Shown in pieces: positions 37,801 to 45,900 of a DNA stretch of 64,000 nt. Positions within the stretch are counted from its first letter, which is position 1; every line of letters starts with the position of its first letter. The notes under the pieces were generated by a model, which saw nothing but the letters and a program-made list of their open reading frames with translations, was not told the origin of the DNA and made no database searches. Origin of the DNA: Watersipora subatra (Eukaryota; Bryozoa; Gymnolaemata; Cheilostomatida; Watersiporidae); assembly GCF_963576615.1 (NCBI RefSeq), contig NC_088708.1, positions 50,889,196-50,953,195 of the forward strand, given 5' to 3'. A program made the position numbers and the translations under genes.

Positions 37801-39432
37801 GGATCCACAACTAATCCAGACTTTGTTTCATTTTTAGCTTGTAGTCTGCTGCAATGGAAAGTTGAAACAGCCCTCTGAATTCAGCTTTGGTGGCAATTCA
37901 TCTGCAAACTGGAAGAAGTTTATAAGGATCTTTAAGAGTTGTTTGACAGCCATTGACCTTGTGTTGAAGGAGAAGAACTTTCCAATCGGTCCTGAATTCA
38001 CTGAAAATGCTGCTATTGCAAGAAGGCAGATTGTGATGTTTTTATATATTGCTGGTGATGAAGCAAATGAAGTATTTTCTTAACTAGGGGTTCTCCTGGG
38101 TAAAAGTAAAGCTGCACTCAAGGATGTTTTAAATAAGTTTCAGAATTACTGTAATCCAAGAGAAGATGAGCTATATGAATGGAATGTGTTCTTGAATACC
38201 ACTCAATCTGATGGCGAGCCTATGAACTCTTTTGTGAAAAGGATTTGCTCTCAAGCTATGAAGTGTGACTTTTGTGACAGGAAATGATGTTGTTATGCTG
38301 AGTTGTCTTAAGTCTCAGATCTACCAAGTTGAAAGAAAAGCTACTTTATGACACCGCGAAGAATCTAACAGACGCTATTGAGGCGATCCGTTCATCGGAA
38401 GCGATTGAGCAACAGGTGACTTTTATGGCAGTTGACAAAGCTAGCACAAAGAGTATGGCAGCCATCAATCATAGTAATCAGAAGCAGATTCCAGCATTGC
38501 AAGCACCTGACAGAGACCCATCACAAATTCACCACATCATTTTATGGCTTTGAACATACACAAGGTCCATGTCCTGCAAATGTAAAGATTTGCAGAGCCC
38601 TGTAAAAGTGGTGGAAAAACACAGAGCACCATGATTCTATCTTGTAAACACTGATACCAATGTGGCTAAGAGAAAAAGAGTCCAACTCAAATCCAATAAG
38701 ACCAGCAGCATCATAAATGATAATGCCAATACAGAGCCTGGCCTCTTGAGTAATAGACAAACTAGCGCACCTCAAGCAGCCAGTGATGAAATGAACAGAG
38801 TCTCTTCACCATTGTCTGATCAAATCCTAGAAATGCCTAGTAGTTTGCCAAGATTCACAGAGGCATCAACCCAAACACGTCTGGCTTTTGATCGAACTGA
38901 ACATTGGTCTAACCAGAATGTGTTAACATGGCATTACCACAACGACTATGTGATGAACTAGATGTTGTTCATTACTCCCAACTTGTAACTACGCTCGAAT
39001 GAAACTCTCTATTCCAGAACAGAGAAGATGTTGCATTTTTTGTTTTATTTGAGACACGGCGCCTTTGATGCTCGCGAACGTCAGAGGAGCCGTGCACACT
39101 TTCTACGTACTAACAAGGTAAAACGATTTAGTTACTCATAAAGCTTCTAATGCCACTAAGTTGATAAAAAGTTCAACACTAATGCTAATAGAGTCTACTC
39201 TAACAACGACTACCAATTAAGGTAAGCTACTACTTAAAAATACAATATATATGTTGTGTCTAGCGTGGCTCTTTTGGTTAATTCGTATAATTACCTTTAA
39301 ACCCCTAAAAGCAATAATCAAATAATAATTCAGACTAGCTCTCGTGATATGTTATTTACCTCGATCAAACTTTTTGCCCTCTGGATCAATATTTTTCACG
39401 TCAAAAATGTCTTCGAATAAAACACCCGCCAT
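16731..39432 (-). CDS. POLR2H: RPB8, shared subunit of RNA polymerases I, II and III, complete
   Basis: Nuclear polymerase subunit with an oligonucleotide-binding-like fold. Coding exons on the - strand are 39360-39432, 31507-31590, 19053-19230 and 16731-16848: 453 nt, 150 residues, exactly the usual animal RPB8 length. Recognised landmarks: [20 protein letters not shown] (start), [12 protein letters not shown], the TQIYP strand, [29 protein letters not shown], then [19 protein letters not shown] and the terminal [10 protein letters not shown]. An in-frame TAA lies 6 nt upstream of the ATG. Every junction is in phase. The gene spans 22.7 kb because introns 1 (7.8 kb) and 2 (12.3 kb) are loaded with transposons. 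It faces ACSS2 head to head and converges with MRPS14. Confidence 0.97.
16849..19052. other. POLR2H intron 3
   Basis: 2.2 kb, bounded by GTAAGC and TGTAG on the - strand. No transposon ends or nested exons recognised. Confidence 0.65.
19053..19230 (-). CDS. POLR2H: POLR2H exon 3
   Basis: Starts after CATGACAG and completes the split Gly codon (G|GT). Encodes [14 protein letters not shown] through [22 protein letters not shown], ending in a split Leu codon at ACT then GTAAGC. A TAA appears if the donor is ignored, which is why naive ORF reading ends here. Confidence 0.96.
19693..20118. mobile_element. Degenerate TIR element (low confidence)
   Basis: Imperfect inverted ends (CCTAGGACTCATGTGTATTCGC on the left; the right end reads back CATAGGACACTTATATTTCGC) enclose repeated GCGAAAA/TTTCGC motifs. 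No target duplication was identified. Lies in POLR2H intron 2. Confidence 0.35.
20119..22603. other. POLR2H intron 2, unassigned part
   Basis: No coding evidence; the 95-codon - strand ORF at 20635-20922 has no family motif. A short 18-bp tandem (GGCCCTAGACTAGCCCTA type, about 2.7 copies) lies at 22090-22139. Confidence 0.4.
22604..23065. mobile_element. hAT-like non-autonomous element 'B', solo copy
   Basis: Left end CAGTGCTGGGCATGGGTA and right end TACCCGTGCCCAGCACTA are inverted repeats. The start motif ...GTACTTCTTGGCC occurs twice (about 22620 and 22705), so the 5' end is duplicated. It keeps the uninterrupted GCCTTAACAGGCAGG site that is split in the nested copy. The ends resemble hAT elements; no clear 8-bp duplication flanks this copy. 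Confidence 0.75.
24169..25194 (+). mobile_element. hAT-like element 'B' nested in element A
   Basis: Ends are TAGTGCTTAGCACGAGTA and TACTCGTGCCCAACACTA, 18-bp inverted repeats with 3 mismatches. Flanking 8-mers GTACAGGT (24161-24168) and ATACAGGT (25195-25202) match at 7 of 8 positions, as expected for a hAT target duplication. The related element A copy at 42181-42225 shows the empty site GGTGCAGGTGTTACAG. It is itself split by element C. Confidence 0.85.
24353..24979 (+). mobile_element. piggyBac-like TTAA element 'C' nested in element B
   Basis: Flanked by TTAA at 24349-24352 and 24980-24983. The ends CCCTTTCAA and TTCAAAGGG are inverted with one mismatch. The solo element B copy has a single TTAA at the matching position (GCCTTAACAGGC), proving the boundaries. 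At 627 bp with no transposase, it is non-autonomous. Confidence 0.88.
25910..26776 (-). mobile_element. Element 'A', inverted copy
   Basis: Bounded by TA and starting CGGTAGGCGCTCCTA; ends TAGGAACGTCTACTG then TA. In reverse complement it aligns with element A copies 1 and 2, including the ACAGCGTCGGTTTACC and CAATCTGAATGTCACGAG segments in diverged form. Lies 160 bp from copy 1 in opposite orientation. Confidence 0.8.
27597..29339 (+). mobile_element. piggyBac element with truncated transposase
   Basis: TTAA at 27593-27596 and 29340-29343. Termini CCCAAGTTCTGATC and GGTCGGTACTTGGG are inverted, 11 of 14 positions matching. Inside is a piggyBac transposase N-terminus (next entry), but no DDE catalytic region or C-terminal cysteine-rich domain. 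At 1743 bp it is shorter than a typical complete element, so it is an internally deleted, presumably non-autonomous copy. Lies in POLR2H intron 2, opposite to POLR2H transcription. Confidence 0.88.
27851..28712 (+). pseudogene. piggyBac transposase N-terminal fragment, broken
   Basis: Exon 1 starts at 27851 with an acidic leader ([20 protein letters not shown]) that reaches an in-frame TAA, then continues as GATGATGATGAAT to a GTAAGT donor. After a 400-bp intron and a TTTTTCTAG acceptor, phase-1 joining gives a G/R/Q/S-rich linker ([10 protein letters not shown]), then the transposase motif [13 protein letters not shown]...[11 protein letters not shown], which starts the piggyBac transposase domain. 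The frame stops 28 codons later at TGA. The internal stop and missing catalytic domain mark a dead fragment; domesticated use of the N-terminal piece seems unlikely. Confidence 0.75.
29340..29718. other. POLR2H intron 2 spacer
   Basis: No recognised feature between the piggyBac element and the inverted composite element. Confidence 0.5.
29719..30992 (-). mobile_element. tRNA-like composite element, left arm of large inverted repeat
   Basis: Left edge TACTAGCTGAATGCC...CCCGGG is the element terminus; the right edge is ...TAGCTGGACAGA. On its + strand side a tRNA-like module spans 30850-30935, with A-box-like TGGTTAGGTGCG and B-box-like AGTTCAAATCC. The terminal motif AGCTGGACAGAATCAGCGAATGAC is duplicated at about 30943 and 30968. 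The interior matches 32725-33783 in reverse complement. Relatives lie at 48377-48787 and 62289-62728. Confidence 0.75.
30993..31506. other. Spacer between inverted arm and POLR2H exon 2
   Basis: No repeat or coding feature recognised apart from the POLR2H donor at the right edge. Confidence 0.5.
31507..31590 (-). CDS. POLR2H: POLR2H exon 2
   Basis: 84 nt after acceptor TGTTCAG. Encodes (V)[18 protein letters not shown] and the TQIYPVTL strand, ending G at TTAG then GTAATT. The acceptor TTCAG was preferred to TTTCTAG 7 nt downstream because it restores the conserved Val-Ser-Arg and keeps the frame with exon 1. Confidence 0.96.
32183..33783 (+). mobile_element. tRNA-like composite element, right arm of large inverted repeat
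   Basis: Begins GTCATTCGTCTGTCCAGC, then a tRNA-like module in reverse orientation (B-box complement GGATTTGAACTC near 32247; A-box complement GCGCACCTAACCACAAGGC), then an interior from 32725 (CAGTGTGCCCTCAGGTCACG) and a terminus near TTTTTATTACCTCGGCAAC. It is the inverted counterpart of 29719-30992, longer by about 330 bp between the tRNA-like part and the interior. Confidence 0.75.
32276..32421. repeat. Local duplication with fold-back insert
   Basis: The segment GTGCACATGCGCACC...CTTACTAT occurs twice (ending 32338 and 32421). Between the copies sits an inverted TTTAGCCTTGTGGTTAGGTG, so 32343-32390 forms a near-perfect hairpin with about 20-bp arms. Confidence 0.85.
33784..34312. other. 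POLR2H intron 1, possible transposon remnant
   Basis: Overlapping - strand ORFs of 62 and 91 codons (33936-34290) sit in sequence with repeated GAGATAC/CGAG-type motifs. Neither shows a recognisable domain; I read this as decayed repeat. Confidence 0.35.
34313..34431. repeat. Fragment of tRNA-like composite element (terminus)
   Basis: Contains AATTCATTGAG, GCCAATGACAACTA, TACTGTTTATAA and the terminus GTGCAACGCCAGGAATTCAACTAGTA, matching the ends of elements at 48377-48787 and 62289-62728. Confidence 0.65.
34731..35052. repeat. Second fragment of tRNA-like composite element
   Basis: Shares AATTCATTGGGCAAAG, CCAATGGCAACTGCATTA and TACTGTTTATAAGCTATTTT, and ends TTATTACCCGTGCAACGC then CATTCAGCTGATA. 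Confidence 0.65.
35053..36284. other. POLR2H intron 1, unassigned AT-rich stretch
   Basis: No gene, repeat family or structure recognised. Confidence 0.5.
36285..36815 (-). mobile_element. Partial copy of composite-element interior
   Basis: Reverse complement aligns with 32725-33450: shared end ACAGTGTGCCCC, shared GCAAACACCATC/TAGTGTATTTAGTGGTTAT and TCTCTTTCAGGCATTTTTTG segments. The tRNA-like end and far terminus are absent. Confidence 0.7.
36816..37532. other. POLR2H intron 1 spacer
   Basis: No recognised feature. Confidence 0.5.
37533..37728 (+). repeat. 5' LTR
   Basis: Begins TGTTGTATTTTTGG and ends just before TGGTAGCAG. Diverged from the 3' LTR by scattered substitutions and small indels, indicating an old insertion. 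Confidence 0.7.
37854..38960 (+). pseudogene. Decayed gag-like ORF of the LTR element
   Basis: Reading frames broken by stops and shifts carry a capsid-like region ([16 protein letters not shown], then [20 protein letters not shown]) and a continuation ([24 protein letters not shown]). A zinc-knuckle remnant follows ([18 protein letters not shown]). The last 99 codons (38662-38961) begin KRKRVQLK and may be the tail of a deleted pol. Resemblance to Ty3/gypsy-type gag is by motif only. Confidence 0.65.
39029..39244 (+). repeat. 3' LTR
   Basis: Begins TGTTGCATTTTTTG after the purine tract and ends near AAAAATACA. It is somewhat longer than the 5' LTR because of an extra GAACGTCAGAGGAGCCGTG block. 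Confidence 0.7.
39360..39432 (-). CDS. POLR2H: POLR2H exon 1
   Basis: ATG at 39432-39430, with in-frame TAA 6 nt upstream. Encodes [20 protein letters not shown] and KFDR, ending in phase 1 at donor CGAG then GTAAAT. Confidence 0.96.
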
Positions 39433-39688
39433 GCTTTATAGCGTATATTTTTCAGTTAATATCAAAATGAAAGCATGAGTAAGTGCCGAATCGAAACGCA
39501 ATTCGCAAAGGAAAACCCGTACGTGCAAAACACGTTAAACACTTCTGTTCGACGAAAATAAGGTTATTCTCTTAATCCTTCGTAGAATCTGATTCGTGGA
39601 GCATATTTCATGTATCGGCGAACACCGGGATTGTTGCAAACGGTTTTTTCTCGTTTCTTTTATCCGTTAATAACTGTTGCAAAATAAC
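39433..39688. promoter_or_regulatory. Putative bidirectional promoter, POLR2H / ACSS2
   Basis: 256 bp separate the two divergent start codons, so both 5' untranslated regions and core promoters must fit here unless untranslated first exons lie elsewhere. The stretch is richer in CpG (ACCCGTACGTGC, CACGTT, TTCGACG, ATCGGCGAACACCGGG) than the surrounding AT-rich introns. No clear TATA box is positioned for ACSS2. Confidence 0.6.
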
Positions 39689-39999
39689 ATGGATGATAGA
39701 CTCCATAAAACATATTTTCCTGACGACAATATTAAAAATGAATCACACGTTCGTTCAATGGAACAATATAAAGAGATGTATGAGCGTTCGATTTCTGATC
39801 CAGAAGGATTTTGGAAAGATATAGCTCAGCAGTTTTACTTCAAATCTCAACCTCAAGGCAAATTTCTTGATTTCAATTTTGATGTTAATAATGGACCAAT
39901 CTACATTAAATGGATGCAAGGAGCGGTGACAAACATATGCTTCAATTCGTTAGACCGTCATGTGCAGCAAGGAAATGGTGAAAAGGTCGCATTTTATTG
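39689..39999 (+). CDS. ACSS2: ACSS2 exon 1
   Basis: ATG chosen because an in-frame TAA lies 18 nt upstream and [13 protein letters not shown] aligns with the family N-terminus. Ends ...KVAFYW (split Trp) at donor TTG then GTAAGT. Confidence 0.95.
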
Positions 40000-42900
40000 G
40001 TAAGTTGTTAATTGAATGGGAGTTTGTCGTTAACTGTTTTGTAATAATGTACGACTGCAAACAATTTTGAGGTAAAATTGTGCAGCTTTTGTTTTGCTGC
40101 ATAATTTGGACAAAATTCGGGTTGGACTATTAAATAGGAGCCGAGTTTTATAAGTAGTATAGAATATCTTATGTATATATAATGTATATATAGAAGCCTG
40201 CTTTTAATTATTTTTAGTGTAATTTCTATACATTGGTATCGTATGATTGTTTTAATCAATAAGGTACGTCAGTCACAGCTAGCATTGCGATGCTTGTAAA
40301 CAAAGATATACATAAAAAGCGTTTATTTCCTTTTACAACTTCCAAAATTGTTACTTAATAAACTGCAATTAAAAGACTGTTGAATGACAAATATTGCTGC
40401 ATATGTAATTTACGGATAGCGTTTTGTGTACTTACTTTGTTAGAATTATTTGTCATAAACAGATTTTACCCATGTTTTTACGATATGACTTTTCAATAAA
40501 GGCATTTATTATTTGCCCATGATTGAAATGAAATGTTTTTGAGACCTATGTAATTTAGTTAGTAATTTTAAATGTATATATTCAGAATATCTATTTTGTT
40601 GGAAAGCTGATATAAGATAATTACATGATCCGTTGTATATCACACACAACCGGAGGCTTTTATTTGCATTCTAACAACCTTTGCTAAAATAGCAATTTAG
40701 CATTTTATTAAAATGTTCATAGTTTTGGTGATTAGTTGACTTAACAGCAAGTATGGAGCGATAATACATCTCCAAATCTTTGTTAATGCATTAATCGTAT
40801 ATCTTTATACCCTAATTCTATGAACATGGACACTCTCGTTAATCATGCGTAGTTTGTAGTAGTTTATAGGCTATTGCCCTTTGGGTTCACTCATCTCATA
40901 CCACTTACTGCTAAGTGGTATGAGATGAGTGAACTGCATGTATTGGTTCTATGGAAATTGTTATCATGTTATCCTTATTACCTGCTACCTCAAAGCTTAA
41001 TAATGAAAAAGAGAATGGTGGTGCATGAGAATATAACTCCATTCTTGTAACACCTACCGATTTATTAATGCTCGCAGAATGTATGAAATTCTTCCAGATA
41101 TTAACTATACTACAATCATACTATTAACACTAATCTCAGCAGCCAGTTGTGCATTACCGGTTTCTGCCTGGTTTACTGCTCTATAACTGAGCTCTTAATA
41201 TTTACTAACGAAACTAACACTTGCAGTAGTATGTGCGTGTAAGTCAGTTATATACATGCAAATGGCCTTGTTCAAGTACTGAGCTAGTGCAACCTTCGTG
41301 AATGACGCTGCAAATGTTTATCTCTTTCTGTCTCATTTCGCTGCTAGATAACCAGTTGATTACATAGTTGCATCCTAGTTAGCCTGTTAATGACCCTGAA
41401 CCATAGCCATATGCATTCCTAAGACTTCGGACTCTGTCACCTTGATTTGGTCAACGGTGCTTCCAAGGTCACTGTAGTGATACTGTATACAAACCTAATT
41501 TCAGGGAAGGTAACTACCCAGGTGATGCTGGCCAGATCAGCTATGCTGAGCTTCTCCGTAAGGTCTGCAAGTTTGCTAATGTGTTAAAGGCTAATGGTAT
41601 GTTGATATTGTTTATAACATGACAAGTATAGTACTTAACAAGACGATTTTTTATCGCACTGTATATGAACTTATTGTCATCAACATTTGTGTGACGGTTT
41701 GGATAACTAGCTAGTGAGATTGAGCAATTACATAGCTAAGCTTTCTTTTTATTCAACTTGCTGCATATTTAGGTTTTTACTAATGTTTTCAAAACACCAC
41801 AACTTTTTTTGCTTTTGAAAAAAAGTTCGTCTTTTTGTTTTTAGACATTGATCGATCCCTTTTTACATACCTTACGGAGTTGTCTTTCGAGCACTCTTGC
41901 TGTTAATGGCTATGTTATTATCGATTGAGGACTCAATATGCAAACTCTGCACTGTTTTACTTCTGATTGTCAGTGAAATTAAAACACTACAAAACCTACG
42001 AGTTTTCAAAATCGATTTGAATGTTAGTTTATCTCGCCACACTGGCGGGATAAAAAATGACTTGAGTGTAGCGTTATATTTATTATATATAACTTTCGCG
42101 GCATTCTAGTTCGTCGTAATAAATCGTCAAATGTGTCGACAAAACAGAGAATAGGATAGCTACGCAATTGCTCATAAATACTTAGAGGCGATTGATTGGT
42201 GCAGGTGTTACAGCGTCGGTTTACCAATCTGAATGTCACGAGTTGTAGTATCGTCAAAAGTGATCTTTTATCCTAATCTTGACCCCTGGATACAAATAGG
42301 AGATGAACAGGTAGAACCTTTTTAATAGAACTATAAAACTATAAATCTTTTTATAGTTAAAAGATTTTGTTGTTTTGCCTTATTGTAGATGTATGTAGGA
42401 ATATTTGTTATTAGTTTTACTTGGCAGAATGGACATTGCTGCTTAGAAAAAATTAGCAAATCGTTTTAAATGAACATTAAAAATGTGCAGTCCCATCAAC
42501 CTAATACATCAACTATAAAACCATATCACACCACATCAACTATAAAACCTGTGAGATTGATAAGAAAAAAAGAGAAAAGTTGTCAATGCAAACCAATAGT
42601 ACTGCAGTTATGGTACAGCCTACAAATTGAAAGAGTTACGTCAAGTTTTACCTTTTAGTATGGCAAAAGGGGTGAGTTTGGAAAGACCTTGGAACGGATT
42701 AGGCAATTTATCGGTACATGTATTTTACTGTTCTTATAACGTAAATTCCTTACAACGTAAACGTTCCTGGAACGGATTACTTACGTTGTAGCACTGTCTA
42801 CTGTATGTAGGAAATGCCAAGCTATTTGGGACTGTAGGAATATGTTCGCAGATGCTTTCTTGTGCGTTTTAAAGACTCTTGATGTTCCATACAAATTCCT

Positions 42901-45900
42901 TTTATTGTGTTTTAATCGGTTTATGATGGCCTTTTATATTCACTCGATTAGACTAGTGGTAGAAGTAGTGTAACTTACTGAAGAGACTCAAGTGATAGTG
43001 ATATAAGATATAAAATAAGATATAAGTGAGAGTAATAGCTGAAAAGTAAACACACACATAGGATTATGGGTATTTATTTAAATTTTGTCTCTTGGGGATC
43101 ATTCCTGGATATGATTTTAGATAGTAAACTTAATTTGTTGTAAAGAAGTATCTATTAAAGAGACTGCTTTGTAAGATGCATGTCAGCGTTTTTAACATCA
43201 GTAATTGAGAGATCTTATGTGTGATACCACTCAAAACAACTGTATATATTACATCTGCGAGTGAGTGTTGTATGACCTTAAACTGCATAAGTACAGTTTC
43301 TTTACATCATTTTCAAATACGTCCTTTCATGGCTAGTCTGAGGTAGTTTGTTTTCCTGTTGCTAGGCAGCTCATTAAATATCTAGCGTTTCAGCTCTATC
43401 TTAACACTCATAGGCAGACAATTCCGTGTTGAACATAGTAGTATGCATTTGCTTGTATGTATACTGTAGGTGTGAAGAAGGGTGACAGAGTGGCAATATA
43501 CATGCCTATGATAGTGGAGCTGTCTGTTGCATTACTGGCATGTGCAAGGATAGGGGCTATGCATTCCATAGTGGTAAGCCTCTCTTTTCTGGTTTTAATA
43601 ATAACACTCTGTTATGCTTTGCTAAAGCTCACTTATAAAAAAAACCTTTTGGTTACATTTTGATTATTTTTTCATTTTTAGAAGGGTGGTTACAATTTTT
43701 ATGAAAATTCAGAAATTTAAAAATAGCTTGCTTCAAAATATTCATGGTAGTAGCCTATGCTTAGGCTAAAGTATAGTTATGATATTGCTAGTTCAAAATA
43801 TCTTAGTGTTATAGTTTTTATAATTATTTTGTTGTCTGTTTTTAAATGTTGTCCTTGACAGTTCATGACATGATAGACTGCTCCGAATAAAAAATGTGTT
43901 TATAAATCCATATTTGCTGAGAGCTGGAAGTAATGTAAAAAAAAATTTATATGACTTTTCAAGTGTATTTTTTGAATACTATACCCAGCATAATTTCTAC
44001 TGATTATATAAACAACAATTATTGCTCTAAATATTACTCTAACTACTGTTTTGAAATGTCCGCAGAAAAATGCAAACAAAAACTCTACCGTTGCTAAAAA
44101 AATTCAATTTGTAAAGCTACATGGTAATGAGGCGTAGTGTTGTACTTGGATATTTGTAAAAGCATATACATGAGCTCTGATTGATGGTGAAAAGCATATA
44201 CGTGAGCTCTGATAGATGGTGAATAGCATATGCATGAGCTCTGATTGATGGTGAATAGCATATACATGAGCTCTGATAGATGGTGAATAGCATATACATG
44301 AGCTCTGATTGATGGTGAAAAGCATATACGTGAGCTCTGATAGATGGTGAAAAGCATATGCATGAGCTCTGATTGATGGTGAATAGCATATACATGAGCT
44401 CTGATTGATGGTGAATAGCATATACATGAGCTCTGATAGATGGTGAATAGCATATGCATGAGCTCTGATTGATGGTGAATAGCATATGCATGAGCTCTGA
44501 TAGATGGTGAAAAGCATATGCATGAGCTCTGATTGATGGTGAATAGCATATACATGAGCTCTGATAGATGGTGAATAGCATATGCATGAGCTCTGATTGA
44601 TGGTGAATAGCATATGCATGAGCTCTGATAGATGGTGAAAAGCATATACATGAGCTCTGATTGATGGTGAATAGCATATGCATGAGCTCTGATTGATGGT
44701 GAATAGCATATACATGAGCTCTGATAGATGGTGAATAGCATATACATGAGCTCTGATTGATGGTGAATAGCATATACATGAGCTCTGATTGATGGTGAAT
44801 AGCATATGCATGAGCTCTGATAGATGGTGGAAAGCATATACATGAGCTCTGATAGATGGTGAATAGCATATGCATGAGCTCTGATAGATGGTGAAAAGCA
44901 TATACATGAGCTCTGATAGATGGTGAATAGCATATGCATGAGCTCTGATAGATGGTGAAAAGCATATACATGAGCTCTGATTGATGGTGAATAGCATATG
45001 CATGAGCTCTGATAGATGGTGAAAAGCATATACATGAGCTCTGATTGATGGTGAATAGCATATGCATGAGCTCTGATTGATGGTGAATAGCATATGCATG
45101 AGCTCTGATAGATGGTGAATAGCATATGCATGAGCTCTGATAGATGGTGAATAGCATATGCATGAGCTCTGATAGATGGTGAAAAGCATATACATGAGCT
45201 CTGATTGATGGTGAATAGCATATGCATGAGCTCTGATTGATGGTGAATAGCATATGCATGAGCTCTGATTGATGGTGAAAAGCATATACATGAGCTCTGA
45301 TAGATGGTGAATAGCATATACATGAGCTCTGATAGATGGTGAATAGCATATACATGAGCTCTGATTGATGGTGAATAGCATATGCATGAGCTCTGATTGA
45401 TGGTGAATAGCATATGCATGAGCTCTGATTGATGGTGAAAAGCATATGCATGAGCTCTGATTGATGGTGAATAGCATATACATGAGCTCTGATAGATGGT
45501 GAATAGCATATACATGAGCTCTGATAGATGGTGAATAGCATATGCATGAGCTCTGATTGATGGTGAATAGCATATACATGAGCTCTGATTGATGGTGAAT
45601 AGCATATGCATGAGCTCTGATAGATGGTGAAAAGCATATGCATGAGCTCTGATAGATGGTGAATAGCATATACATGAGCTCTGATTGATGGTGAATAGCA
45701 TATGCATGAGCTCTGATAGATGGTGAAAAGCATATACATGAGCTCTGATTGATGGTGAATAGCATATACATGAGCTCTGATTGATGGTGAAAAGCATATA
45801 CATGAGCTCTGATTGATGGTGAAAAGCATATACATGAGCTCTGATTGATGGTGAATAGCATATACATGAGCTCTGATAGATGGTGAATAGCATATGCATG

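Larger units (their letters stand above)
37533..39244 (+). mobile_element. LTR retrotransposon with deleted pol
   Basis: Direct terminal repeats at about 37533-37728 and 39029-39244 share TGTTG, GAGACACGGCGCC-type, CACTAAG..GATA and ATTAAGGTRAGC blocks. TGGTAGCAG directly after the first LTR matches an initiator-methionine tRNA primer-binding site. Purine-rich AGAACAGAGAAGA precedes the second LTR. At 1.7 kb with no reverse transcriptase, it is a deletion derivative. It lies in POLR2H intron 1, antisense to that gene, and its second LTR ends 115 bp from exon 1. A target-site duplication was not convincing. Confidence 0.8.
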
